From NCBI RefSeq assembly GCF_008065375.1, contig NZ_VJYI01000003.1, positions 372,001 to 436,000 on the forward strand: a stretch of DNA of 64,000 nucleotides, given 5' to 3'. The DNA is from Nonomuraea sp. SYSU D8015. GTDB taxonomy: Bacteria > Actinomycetota > Actinomycetes > Streptosporangiales > Streptosporangiaceae. The first letter of the stretch is position 1. Each line of letters begins with the position of its first letter. The position numbers were made by a program, and so were the translations under genes. The notes beneath the pieces are model-generated. The model saw nothing but the letters and a program-made list of their open reading frames with translations. It did no database searches and was not told the DNA's origin. Positions 8,289 to 16,647 of the stretch are shown in pieces.

Positions 8289-9524
8289 ATGACAGACGAC
8301 GCCGTATCCGACGGGCCGGCCGGGGGCGGGCCGCTGTCCGGCGTGCTGGTGGCCGACTTCTCCCGCGTCCTGGCCGGGCCGTACGCCACGATGCTGCTGG
8401 CGGACCTCGGCGCCGACGTGGTCAAGGTCGAGGGCCCCACGGGGGACGACACCCGCGGGTGGATGCCGCCGGTGCGCGGCGAGGTGTCGACGTACTATCT
8501 CGGGGTCAACCGGGGGAAGCGGTCGATCGCGCTCGACCTGCGGGACGAGGCCGACGCGGAGTCGGCCAGGGAGCTGGCCCGGCGCGCGGACGTGCTGATC
8601 GAGAACTTCCGGCCGGGCGGGCTGGCCAAGTACGGCCTCGACTACGCCTCGGTGCGGGCCGGCAACCCCGGCGTCGTGTACGCCTCCATCAGCGGGTTCG
8701 GGTCGGGGGCCGGGGCGCGGGTGCCGGGCTACGACCTGATGGTGCAGGCCATGTCCGGGCTGATGAGCCTCACTGGCGATCCGGACGGACCGCCGTACCG
8801 GGCCGGGATCTCCGTGTTCGACGTGATGGCCGGCAACCACGCCGTCATCGGCGTCCTCGCCGCCCTGCGCCACCGCGACGCCACCGGGCAGGGGCAGCAC
8901 GTCGAGGTCAACCTGCTGTCGTCGGCGCTGACGGGGCTGGTCAACCACAGCTCCGCGTACGTGGCGGGCGGGGTCGTGCCGTACCGGATGGGCAACGCGC
9001 ATCCGAGCGTGTTCCCGTACGAGCCGCTGCCCACCGCCGACCACGACCTCATCGTCACCGCCGCCAACGACGGCCAGTTCAGGAAGTTGTGTGAGGTGCT
9101 CGGCATCCCCGAGATCGCCGACGACCCGCGTTTCGCCCGCAACGCCGACCGCACCGCGCGCCGCGACGAGCTGCGGCCGATCCTCGTCGAGCGGCTGGCC
9201 GCGCGGGGGGCGGTGGAGTGGTTCGAGCTGCTGGTCGAGGCCGGGGTGCCGAGCGGGCCGATCAACACCATCGACGGCGGGTTCGCCATGGCCGAGCGGT
9301 TCGGGCTGGATCCCGTCGTGGAGGTGGGCGAGGGTGAGCGGGCGGTGCCGACGACGCGGCACCCGATCCGGTTCTCAGAGACGCCGGTCGGCTATGCGCT
9401 GCCGCCACCGGAGCTCGACGAGCACGGCACCGAGCTCCGCAGGTGGCTCGCCGCCCCCGCGGGACCACCCACCGGCTCGGCGGGGGAAGAGCCGGTCGGG
9501 CCCTCGGAACGAGGTCGGACGTGA
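8289..9524 (+). CDS. CaiB/BaiF class III CoA-transferase
   Basis: A 411-residue family III CoA-transferase, which moves CoA between carboxylic acids through a covalent aspartyl intermediate. Characteristic blocks are VADFSRVLAGPYATMLLADLGADVVKVE at the N-terminus, VNRGKRSIALDL, IENFRPG and the active-site aspartate region PGYDLMVQAMSGLMS, with the C-terminal GVPSGPINTI block. Length fits the family. GTGAGGGA at 8274-8281 favours ATG 8289 over ATG 8283. The stop overlaps the next start (GTGA), so it is translationally coupled to the citryl-CoA-lyase-like gene. It presumably activates an acid that the lyase-like protein then cleaves; donor and acceptor are unknown. A second, broken CaiB gene lies at 53576. 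Confidence 0.93.
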   Translation: MTDDAVSDGPAGGGPLSGVLVADFSRVLAGPYATMLLADLGADVVKVEGPTGDDTRGWMPPVRGEVSTYYLGVNRGKRSIALDLRDEADAESARELARRADVLIENFRPGGLAKYGLDYASVRAGNPGVVYASISGFGSGAGARVPGYDLMVQAMSGLMSLTGDPDGPPYRAGISVFDVMAGNHAVIGVLAALRHRDATGQGQHVEVNLLSSALTGLVNHSSAYVAGGVVPYRMGNAHPSVFPYEPLPTADHDLIVTAANDGQFRKLCEVLGIPEIADDPRFARNADRTARRDELRPILVERLAARGAVEWFELLVEAGVPSGPINTIDGGFAMAERFGLDPVVEVGEGERAVPTTRHPIRFSETPVGYALPPPELDEHGTELRRWLAAPAGPPTGSAGEEPVGPSERGRT

Positions 9525-10417
9525 CGGAGCAGAAGACCCCGGCGAAGCGGGAGAACGCGGCGGAGCAGGAGACCCCGGCGAAGCGGAAGCACGCGGCGGA
9601 TCAGGGGCGTCAGGCCGGACCGCGGACGTATCCGACGGCACTCGGCGCGTCGTCGCTCAAGACGATCACGCTGCTCGGGCAGGACCTGGCCGAGGACGTC
9701 ATGGGCCACGTGGGCTTCGGCGAGCTGGCGTTCTGGCTGGCCACGCAGCGCCGCCCGACGCCGGGCGAGATCCGGGTGTTCGAGGCCGTCCTGGCCGCCC
9801 TCGCCGATCACGGGTTCACGCCCACCGCCATCGTGACGCGCCTGACGTACCTGTCGGCGCCGGACTCCGTGCAGGGCGCGCTCGCGGCCGGACTGCTCGG
9901 CGGCGGCTCTCGCTTCCTCGGCGTCACCGAGGACTGCGGCCGCTTCCTCGCCGACGTGCTGGGCGAGCACCCGCTCCCCCAGGACGACGCCGGCTGGGAC
10001 GCCCTCGCCCTGGAGACCGTCCGCGCCTGCCGCGAGCAGCGCGAGCTCATCCCCGGCCTCGGCCACCACGTGCACAAGGACGGCGATCCGCGCACCCCGC
10101 GCCTGTTCGGGATCGCCGCCGAAGAGGGCCTCTACGGGCCCCACCTGAAGCTGTTCGCCGCCATCGGCCGCGTCCACCCGCAGGTCCTGGGCCGGACGCT
10201 GCCGCTCAACGGCGCCGGGGTGTGCGGGGCCGCGCTCGCCGACCTCGGGCTCCCGCTGGAGCTGCTGCGCGCCTTCGCGCTGCTGGCCAGGACCGCCGGG
10301 CTGATCGGCCAGCTGGCCGAGGAGCTGCGCCGTCCCGTGGCGAACGACATCTTCCTGTCGGTGGACCTCAACAACCGGTCCATCCCTCCAGAGCCGTACT
10401 CCAACGGAGGTCTCTAG
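9521..10417 (+). CDS. Citryl-CoA-lyase / citrate-synthase-like protein with altered active site
   Basis: A 298-residue citrate-synthase-fold protein of the type annotated as citryl-CoA lyase. The citrate-synthase signature is seen as GLGHHVHKDGDPR (residues 179-191), including its histidine and the DPR. However, the C-terminal block where citrate synthases carry the catalytic Asp (NVDG-type) reads LNGAGVCGAALADLG, with Ala at the expected Asp position (residue 232), and the usual first catalytic His region reads GGGSRFLG. The chemistry may therefore differ from normal Claisen cleavage. The first 30 residues are a charged, repetitive tail (TPAKRENAAEQ / TPAKRKHAADQ). The GTG start overlaps the CaiB stop by 4 bp. 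It sits between a CoA-transferase and an extradiol dioxygenase, suggesting CoA-thioester cleavage of a ring-fission product; that is inference. Confidence 0.78.
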   Translation: MTEQKTPAKRENAAEQETPAKRKHAADQGRQAGPRTYPTALGASSLKTITLLGQDLAEDVMGHVGFGELAFWLATQRRPTPGEIRVFEAVLAALADHGFTPTAIVTRLTYLSAPDSVQGALAAGLLGGGSRFLGVTEDCGRFLADVLGEHPLPQDDAGWDALALETVRACREQRELIPGLGHHVHKDGDPRTPRLFGIAAEEGLYGPHLKLFAAIGRVHPQVLGRTLPLNGAGVCGAALADLGLPLELLRAFALLARTAGLIGQLAEELRRPVANDIFLSVDLNNRSIPPEPYSNGGL

Positions 10418-11284
10418 ATGGCTGAAGTCGTCGCGGTCATCGCGTCCACCCACCACCCCTTCTACTACCGCGCCTCCACCTCCACCGGCGAGGACCGGCC
10501 GCCGTTCGCCGACGAGTGGGTACGCAAGGTCGAGGCGTTCCGCGAGACCCTGACCAGGGCCAGGCCGGACGTGCTGGTCATGGTCGGCTCCGACCACTTC
10601 CACCAGCTCTGGCTGGACAACATGCCGCAGTTCCTGGTCGGCAAGGCGCCCTTCTACGACGCCAACTTCTCCAACGAGGAACGCGAGTTCGGCCTGCCGA
10701 GGATGCTCTTCAAGGGCCAGGAGGACCTGTCGGCCCACCTCCTGCGGGGCGGCCTGGACCTGGGCTTCGACCTGGCCTTCTCCAACGAGCTGCGGATCGA
10801 CCACTCCATCACGTGCCCGATCATCACCCGGCGCCCGCAGAACGACCTGCCCATCGTGCCCGTCTACACCAACATCTTCGCCCCGCCGCTGCCGCGGCCC
10901 CAGCGGTTCGTCCAGCTCGGCAAGGCCATCCGCGAGCTGGTGGAGTCGTGGCCGGACGATCGGCGGGTCGCGGTCATCGGCACCGGCCACCTGTCGCTCG
11001 AGCTCGGCGGGCCGCGCCAGTTCGGGCCGCACGGCCCCGACCCGGAGTTCGACCGCAAGGCCGTCGAGTGGATCTCCACGGGGGACATCGAGGGCTGCCT
11101 GTCCGAGGTCACCCTGGACAGTCTGTGGAACCCCGGCAACGCCACCCACGGCTTCATGGACTTCATGCTGATGATGGGCGTCGCGGGCGAGGGCAGGAAG
11201 GCCGACTACGTCGACACCTACGACCTGTTCCACACCATGGAGGCGTATTTCACCTGGTACCCGAACGGAGGCGGCCGGTCGTGA
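10418..11284 (+). CDS. LigB-type extradiol ring-cleavage dioxygenase, catalytic subunit
   Basis: A 288-residue class III (LigB superfamily) extradiol dioxygenase, a non-haem Fe(II) enzyme that opens catecholic rings. Visible features are the iron-ligand region ASTHHPFYY (H12/H13), the second ligand region GSDHFHQLW (H60, H62) and the catalytic-histidine motif IGTGHLSLELGG around residue 190, followed by the typical WNPGNATHGFMDF block. The start directly follows the previous stop and has GGAGG at 10405-10409. The stop overlaps the LigA-like gene by GTGA, as expected for subunits of one complex. The pair resembles protocatechuate 4,5-/gallate-type dioxygenases; the actual substrate is unknown. 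Confidence 0.9.
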   Translation: MAEVVAVIASTHHPFYYRASTSTGEDRPPFADEWVRKVEAFRETLTRARPDVLVMVGSDHFHQLWLDNMPQFLVGKAPFYDANFSNEEREFGLPRMLFKGQEDLSAHLLRGGLDLGFDLAFSNELRIDHSITCPIITRRPQNDLPIVPVYTNIFAPPLPRPQRFVQLGKAIRELVESWPDDRRVAVIGTGHLSLELGGPRQFGPHGPDPEFDRKAVEWISTGDIEGCLSEVTLDSLWNPGNATHGFMDFMLMMGVAGEGRKADYVDTYDLFHTMEAYFTWYPNGGGRS

Positions 11285-11643
11285 GCAAGTATCTGCTGAA
11301 CAAGTTCCTGTTCACCGTCGACCGCGACCCCGAGCTGGTCGAACGCTACCGCGAGGAGCCGCGGGCCACCGTCGAGTGGTGGGAGGCCGAGTACGCAAAC
11401 CGCATCCTCGGCTGCCACACCGGCGAGTCGTCCACCTGGCTCCGCTTCGACGACACCGAGCGGGAGGCGCTGGCCACGCACGACTACCCGAAGCTGTTCG
11501 AGCTGGGCGCGCATCCGTTCCTGACGCTCACCCTGTTCATCGCGGTGTTCGAGCGCGACTACGCCGAGCCGCTCGGGTTCCAGCTGGAGTACGCCCGGCG
11601 GCTGTCCCACCACAGCCTGCCGTACCCGGACATCGCCACCTGA
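11281..11643 (+). CDS. LigA-like extradiol dioxygenase small subunit
   Basis: A 120-residue helical protein resembling the alpha chain of protocatechuate 4,5-dioxygenase (LigA). It has the opening KYLLNKFLFTVDRDPELVERYREEP and helices rich in aromatic residues that in LigAB cover the active site of LigB. It is encoded immediately after LigB with a GTGA overlap and is followed by an MDR gene whose ATG shares one base with its stop, so stoichiometric co-translation is likely. The small size, position and pairing make the subunit role convincing. The family is variable, so residue-level statements about substrate are not possible. Confidence 0.82.
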   Translation: MSKYLLNKFLFTVDRDPELVERYREEPRATVEWWEAEYANRILGCHTGESSTWLRFDDTEREALATHDYPKLFELGAHPFLTLTLFIAVFERDYAEPLGFQLEYARRLSHHSLPYPDIAT

Positions 11644-12608
11644 TGAGGGCCGCGCAGATCGTGACCTGCGGCCGGCCGCCCCGGGTGGCCGACCGGCCGG
11701 CGCCCTCACCGGAGGCGGGAGACCGGGTGGTGCGGGTGCTGGCCGCCCCCATCACCCCGCTCGACGTGCTGTGCGCCGGCGGGACCTCGTACTTCGGCAC
11801 CCCGGACACGCCGTACGTCCCGGGAGTCCAGGGCGTCGGGACGGTCGGCGACGGCACGCTCGTGTGGTTCCCGACGGACGCGGGGATGGCGCCGGGCGAG
11901 GGCAGCATGGCGGAAATGGCCTGCGTGCCCGCCGACGACCTCGTCGAGCTGCCCGCTGGGGCCGACCCGGTGGCCGTCGCCGCGCTGGGGCTGTCCGCGG
12001 TGGCCGCTTACATGGCGCTGACCTGGCGCGGCGAGCTGGCGGCCGGTGAGCAGGTGCTGGTGCTGGGGGCCGGGGGCGTGGTCGGGCAGGCCGCCGTGCA
12101 GCTGGCCCGGGTCGCGGGCGCGCGGCGCGTCGTCGCGGCGGCCCGCTCCGCCGCCGCGCGGGAACGGGCCCGGCGGGCGGGCGCGGACGCGGTGGTCGCG
12201 CTGGACACCGACGACGTCGCCGAGCTGGCGGCCCGGCTGTCCGCCGCCTGCGACGGGCCCGTGGACCTGGTGCTCGACCCGCTCTTCGGCGTCCCGGCCG
12301 CCGCGGCCGCCCGCACCCTGCGGCCCCATGGGCGGCTGGTCAACCTGGGCAGCTCGGCGGGCGAGACGTGCCCCCTGGACTCCTCCACCCTGCGCAGCCG
12401 CTCACTCCACGTCCTCGGCTACACCAACACCGAGCTGACCAGGGAGCAGAAAGCCGCCGCCATCGGGAAGATCGCGGAGCTGGCGGCGGCCGGACGGCTG
12501 GACGCGGCTCACGAGGCCGTGCCCTTGGAGGACGTCGCCTCGGCCTGGCACCGCCAATCCACCGGCGCCACGTCCGGCCGGCTCGTCCTCACACCGCACC
12601 CGGCGTGA
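11643..12608 (+). CDS. Medium-chain dehydrogenase/reductase, quinone-oxidoreductase-like
   Basis: A 321-residue zinc-independent MDR (NADPH:quinone oxidoreductase/enoyl reductase type). The N-terminal GroES-like domain (VLAAPITPLDVLCAGG) lacks the zinc cysteines. The nucleotide-binding domain carries VLGAGGVVGQAAVQLARVAG near residue 145, and the C-terminus ends with GRLVLTPHP, typical of the family. It is the last gene of the 8289-12608 unit and shares one base with the dioxygenase small-subunit stop. It probably reduces an enone, aldehyde or quinone intermediate of the pathway. The assignment to MDR is secure; the reaction is not. Confidence 0.85.
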   Translation: MRAAQIVTCGRPPRVADRPAPSPEAGDRVVRVLAAPITPLDVLCAGGTSYFGTPDTPYVPGVQGVGTVGDGTLVWFPTDAGMAPGEGSMAEMACVPADDLVELPAGADPVAVAALGLSAVAAYMALTWRGELAAGEQVLVLGAGGVVGQAAVQLARVAGARRVVAAARSAAARERARRAGADAVVALDTDDVAELAARLSAACDGPVDLVLDPLFGVPAAAAARTLRPHGRLVNLGSSAGETCPLDSSTLRSRSLHVLGYTNTELTREQKAAAIGKIAELAAAGRLDAAHEAVPLEDVASAWHRQSTGATSGRLVLTPHPA

Positions 12609-12657
12609 CGCCACGTCACGCGCCATCATAAAAATCTCATGAACGCCGTCTAGGTTC

Positions 12658-13656
12658 GTGGACGTGCTTGTACAGGAGGTCGCCGCCGGGGGCGAGGCGG
12701 CGCGCAGGAAGCCCAGGCGCAGATGGGCGGCATGGCTCGTCGTGGCGGTCGCGGTGCTGTTCGCGGCGGGGACGGCCGTGCGGCTCGGCGGGCTGGAGTC
12801 GGGGGTGCTGCTGGTGCCGCTGGTCTCCTTCACGCCGTACTTCGCGGTCGCGGCGCTGATCGTGCTGGCGGTGGCTGCCCTCCAGCGCAACAGGGCCGCG
12901 ACCGCGGTCATGCTGGCGGTGTGCGTCTGCCTGGCCTGGTGCGTCGTGCCGCGGGCGGTCGCGAGCCCCGGCGCGGTCGAGGGGCGGCCGCTGCGGGTGC
13001 TGACCGCCAACCTCAACGGCGGGCGCGGGGACGCCCAGGTGATCGTCGATCTGGTACGCAAACTGAACGTGGACGTGCTCAGCCTGCAGGAGCTGACCTG
13101 GTCGGCCCGCGACCGGCTGGCGGCCGCCGGGCTGGAGGGGCTGCTGCCGTACCACGTGATCAAGCCTGAGACGTGGGGGCCGGTGGGCAGCGGCGTGTAC
13201 GCGCGTTACCCGCTGCACGAGCGCACCGGCGTGTTCGAGCCGGTCGGGCACCACATGCCGGTGGCCGAGGTGGCGCTGCCCGGCGGGTCGCCGGTGGAGG
13301 TCGTGGTCGTGCACCCGGTGGCGCCGGTGCCGAGGACGGTGCCGGAGTGGGAGGCGGGGGTGTCCACGCTGCCGCCCGCGCCCACGTCCGGGCCGCCGCG
13401 GATCCTGGCCGGCGACTTCAACGCCACGCTCGACCACGCGGTGTTCCGCCGGCTGCTGGACACCGGCTACACCGACGCGGCCGCGGCCACCGGGCAGGGG
13501 CTGGTGCCGACCTGGCCGATGCGCAGGCTGCCGCCGCTGGTGGCCATCGACCACGTGCTCACCGACAGCCGGGCGGGGGCGGTCTCCGTGCAGATCCATG
13601 ACGTCCCCGGCTCCGACCACCGGGCGCTCTTCGCCGACCTGCGGGTGCGGCCATGA
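12658..13656 (+). CDS. Membrane-anchored endonuclease/exonuclease/phosphatase-family protein
   Basis: A 332-residue protein with three N-terminal membrane helices (about residues 23-42, 48-75 and 80-100) followed by an extracytoplasmic EEP (DNase I/sphingomyelinase-like) domain. The catalytic blocks are seen: LTANLNGG (metal-binding Asn), LSLQEL (Glu), VVHPVAP, ILAGDFNATLDH (Asp/Asn) and the final SDHRALFADL (Asp-His). Members of this membrane-linked group hydrolyse phosphodiesters outside the cell; the substrate is unknown. GTG 12658 gives the longest frame, but a TAGGTT at 12651-12656 resembles a -10 box and would suit a leaderless start at GTG 12664. It stands alone, 49 bases after the MDR gene. 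Confidence 0.83.
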   Translation: MDVLVQEVAAGGEAARRKPRRRWAAWLVVAVAVLFAAGTAVRLGGLESGVLLVPLVSFTPYFAVAALIVLAVAALQRNRAATAVMLAVCVCLAWCVVPRAVASPGAVEGRPLRVLTANLNGGRGDAQVIVDLVRKLNVDVLSLQELTWSARDRLAAAGLEGLLPYHVIKPETWGPVGSGVYARYPLHERTGVFEPVGHHMPVAEVALPGGSPVEVVVVHPVAPVPRTVPEWEAGVSTLPPAPTSGPPRILAGDFNATLDHAVFRRLLDTGYTDAAAATGQGLVPTWPMRRLPPLVAIDHVLTDSRAGAVSVQIHDVPGSDHRALFADLRVRP

Positions 13657-13773
13657 GCGCCCCGCGCGACGGACGGTAACGCTTCGTCGTCAATCGTGTT
13701 CGTCACAACCGCGGGCACCTCGCCCGTGCGATGCTCTCAGCCAGGCAGACCATGAGGAACGGGTGGAGTCGCA

Positions 13774-15147
13774 GTGTCTTCGGATAGCGGGAAAAGGATG
13801 TGGGGGCGGCCGATCCGGATGATCGCCGTCGCCGTGGTGGCGATCTTAGCCGCGAGCTGCGCGGCGCCCGCCACCTCGCCCGATTCTGATCGCGTGACCG
13901 CCAAGGCGGGTCCGTCCACCGAGCCGACGGAGTCCGCCACCGCGGCCCAGAAGCCGCCCTCCGTCGACGCGGGCTGGCCGCGCTGGGGATTCACGCACAC
14001 GGGCATCAGCGCGAACAACATCACCCCGCAGTTCGAGCAGGTCGTGGCCCGCTCGCTGGCCAAGACCCCGATGCTGCAGAACCAGCACATCATGGGCTTC
14101 GGCGCGCTCAACCCACAGCCCACGCGAACCCAGTATTTCTGGGAGGACCTCGACAGCCGCACGAACTTCATGAAGCAGTCCGGCGGCATCCCGATCATCA
14201 CGCTCTGCTGCGCCCCCGACTGGATGAAGGGCGGCCCCGAGGGCCCGACCTCGCAGGAGGGCTGGGCGGAGCACCTGGAGGACGCCCCGTACCCGCAGCA
14301 CTTCGACGACTTCGCCAAGCTGGCGGCCACCGTCGCCAAGAAGTACTCGGACGTGGAGTACTTCCTGGTCTGGAACGAGTTCAAGGGCTTCTGGAAGGAC
14401 CACTCCAAGCCCGCGGACTACAAGGGCTACACGGAGCTGTACAACAAGGTCTACGACGCGGTGAAGGCAGTCCGTCCCGACGCCAAGATCGGCGGCCCGT
14501 ACCTCGGTTTCGACAGCAACAGAAGCGGCGACACCGAGCTGCGCGGCGACTGGGGGGTCGTCAACCAGAACGTCCTGGACGCCTTCAACTACTGGTACGA
14601 GAACAAGAAGGGCGCCGACTTCATCGTCGTGGACGGCGCCTCGCCGACCGACGCCCACGAGCTGCTGCCGGACGAGTTCGGCGCGCTGAGCAAGTTCAGC
14701 GCGGTCACCAAGTGGCTGCGCGAGAAGACGGACGACATGCCGATCTGGTGGTCGGAGTGGTATTTCGTGCCCGAGGACGGCACCACCTGGCCCGAGAACA
14801 GGCGCCTGGCCGTGCAGGCCGCCTCGATGATGGAGTTCGCCAAGAGCGGCGCCGCCACGGCGCTGTACTGGAACCCGCAGGCCAAGGACGGCCCCTGCCA
14901 GGGCTGCATGTGGAACCCGAAGACGGGCGCGGAGCTGCCGACCGGTGAGCTGGTGAGCGATTTCGTCAAGTGGTTCCCGGCCGGGGCCCAGCTGGAGGAC
15001 GTCTCCTCCTCCGACCCGAAGGTCCGCGTGCTGGCCCAGCCGGAGCGGCTGCTCATGGTCAACACCACGGACGCCCAGGTCTCCACGACGGTGGACGGCA
15101 AGGAGTTCACGCTCAAGCCGTACGAGATCAAGTGGAGCGGCCGCTAG
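13774..15147 (+). CDS. GH39-like glycoside hydrolase lipoprotein
   Basis: A 457-residue lipoprotein: a hydrophobic signal segment ends in the lipobox LAASC (Cys about 29), then a Ser/Thr/Pro-rich linker, then a TIM-barrel resembling GH39 beta-xylosidases. The candidate acid/base is in VWNEFKG (E202) and the candidate nucleophile in WWSEWY (E328), the two Glu on strands 4 and 7 expected for clan GH-A. A short beta domain ends the chain. Such proteins in actinomycetes are often found with exopolysaccharide genes, but here it is isolated. The GTG start has GGGTGGAG at 13761-13768. The family call is moderate; the specificity (xylosidase, other) is not known. Confidence 0.72.
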   Translation: MSSDSGKRMWGRPIRMIAVAVVAILAASCAAPATSPDSDRVTAKAGPSTEPTESATAAQKPPSVDAGWPRWGFTHTGISANNITPQFEQVVARSLAKTPMLQNQHIMGFGALNPQPTRTQYFWEDLDSRTNFMKQSGGIPIITLCCAPDWMKGGPEGPTSQEGWAEHLEDAPYPQHFDDFAKLAATVAKKYSDVEYFLVWNEFKGFWKDHSKPADYKGYTELYNKVYDAVKAVRPDAKIGGPYLGFDSNRSGDTELRGDWGVVNQNVLDAFNYWYENKKGADFIVVDGASPTDAHELLPDEFGALSKFSAVTKWLREKTDDMPIWWSEWYFVPEDGTTWPENRRLAVQAASMMEFAKSGAATALYWNPQAKDGPCQGCMWNPKTGAELPTGELVSDFVKWFPAGAQLEDVSSSDPKVRVLAQPERLLMVNTTDAQVSTTVDGKEFTLKPYEIKWSGR

Positions 15148-15192
15148 CACGTCAACCTGCGCTCCCCGAACGACCCAGCCAGGCCGTCGACG

Positions 15193-16482
15193 TCAACGGC
15201 CTGCCCGGGTCCTCCGGAGCAGGCGGGCCTGAGGCGGGATCATCAGGACGATTCCGGCCATGAGAGTGGCGGCCGAGCAGGCGCAGATCGTGCGGACGGC
15301 CGGGACGTACCAGGGAGGGCCCTCGGTGACCGCCCGATTGACGTTCTCGTCGGAGTCGCCGATGAAGAACGGCGTGAAGGTGGAGGCGGCCATGAGGAGC
15401 GGGAGGTAGAGCAGGGCGCACAGGATCGCGGCGGCCTGCGTCCCCGTGGTGCCGCCGACCGTCCTGACCCGCCACGCCACCGCCCCCAGGGCGAGGGCGG
15501 TCAGGGCGAACAGCAGACCGTAGCCGCGCACGGCGTCCGCGGCCACCTCCAGGAACCCGTCGCCGATCTCGGGGAAGCCCCCCACGTCCACCCCCTTGAT
15601 CCGGGCTTCCTCGTACGCGATGCGCCGGGCCTCGGCGATGGCCGGCGGCCCGAGCGCGGTGACGACCGGCCCGGTCGCCATCGCAGCGGCGATCAACGCG
15701 GCAGACGTCCGCCCATCGGCGGACGTCTGCCCGTCAGCGGGCGTGACGGCGGGCCGGCCCGCCGCGCGGACGAGGGTGGCGAGCAGCGGGCCCACGGCGC
15801 AGACGGAGATCACGGCGATGGCGACCGCGAGCCAGGCCGGCGTCTCGGGGGCCGTCGCGACGCTGCACACGACGATCGCGTACGGCGCGACGACGGCTCC
15901 TCCGGCGAGCAGCACCGCCTTCGCGCGGCCGCCCTCCCTGGCCGCCCACGCCCGCACGAGCAGGCAGGCGGCGATCAACGCCAGGAACAGCGCGGCGGAG
16001 GCGTCCACTCCGGCCGCGCATGCCGCCACCGCCGTCCCCACGGTGGCGGCGAGCGCGGGCCAGGCGATCACCCGGCGGGCCGCGACGCCGTGCCCGGGGA
16101 TCATCACCAGGCCGAGCAGGTAGGTCAGCCCGGCGAGCGCCACCCCCGCCAGGCTCGCCGTCCGGTCCCAGGCCGGCTGGTCCGAGGCGTGCTCCTCGGC
16201 CAGCAGCGCGAGCCCGATCAGGTACGGCGAGCCGACCAGCCCGGCCGCGAACGACCCCAGCGGCCGGCCCGCCCGCACGAGCAGGGCTGCCACGATGACG
16301 AGCGGCGACATGACGATGAAGAGCACGGCCGTGAGCGGCCACGCGCCGTGGTCCGACGGGTCCGCCGGCAGGGTCGCGAGGTCGATCCCCATCAGCACGA
16401 TCCCGAAGCCGGGCGCCAGTCCCAGCAGGAGGGCCGCCACCCCGCTCGTTCTCCTCATGAGAGGTTGGACGTCCAGCGGCAC
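15193..16482 (-). CDS. Polytopic membrane protein of unknown function
   Basis: A 429-residue integral membrane protein with roughly nine to ten hydrophobic helices, for example LLLGLAPGFGIVLMGIDLA, LFIVMSPLVIVAALLV, ALFLALIAACLLVRAWAA and the C-terminal pair around LFALTALALGAVAW and TLMAGIVLMIPP. A 45-residue loop before the last helices (KGVDVGGFPEIGDG) is probably extracytoplasmic. No transporter or enzyme signature was recognised. The GTG at 16482 gives the full frame; ATG 16458 (MRRTSG) is an alternative, and neither has a strong ribosome-binding site. It converges on the GH39-like gene with only 45 bases between stops, and the 165 bases upstream to 16647 contain no gene. Confidence 0.7.
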   Translation of the reverse strand: MPLDVQPLMRRTSGVAALLLGLAPGFGIVLMGIDLATLPADPSDHGAWPLTAVLFIVMSPLVIVAALLVRAGRPLGSFAAGLVGSPYLIGLALLAEEHASDQPAWDRTASLAGVALAGLTYLLGLVMIPGHGVAARRVIAWPALAATVGTAVAACAAGVDASAALFLALIAACLLVRAWAAREGGRAKAVLLAGGAVVAPYAIVVCSVATAPETPAWLAVAIAVISVCAVGPLLATLVRAAGRPAVTPADGQTSADGRTSAALIAAAMATGPVVTALGPPAIAEARRIAYEEARIKGVDVGGFPEIGDGFLEVAADAVRGYGLLFALTALALGAVAWRVRTVGGTTGTQAAAILCALLYLPLLMAASTFTPFFIGDSDENVNRAVTEGPPWYVPAVRTICACSAATLMAGIVLMIPPQARLLRRTRAGR

Positions 16483-16647
16483 GCCCCGGTTCGTGCGCGA
16501 GGTCGATCCGGCCGGGCAAGCAGGGAGCCGTGCGTGTTGGAGGGGCCGCCGGTCCCGGGCCTTCCGATCCCCTTGTCAGCGGGGACGCCGGTCCCGGGCT
16601 TTCGGTGCCGCCTCGGCCGACGGGAGAAGGGCGACGGCGGGTCGGTG

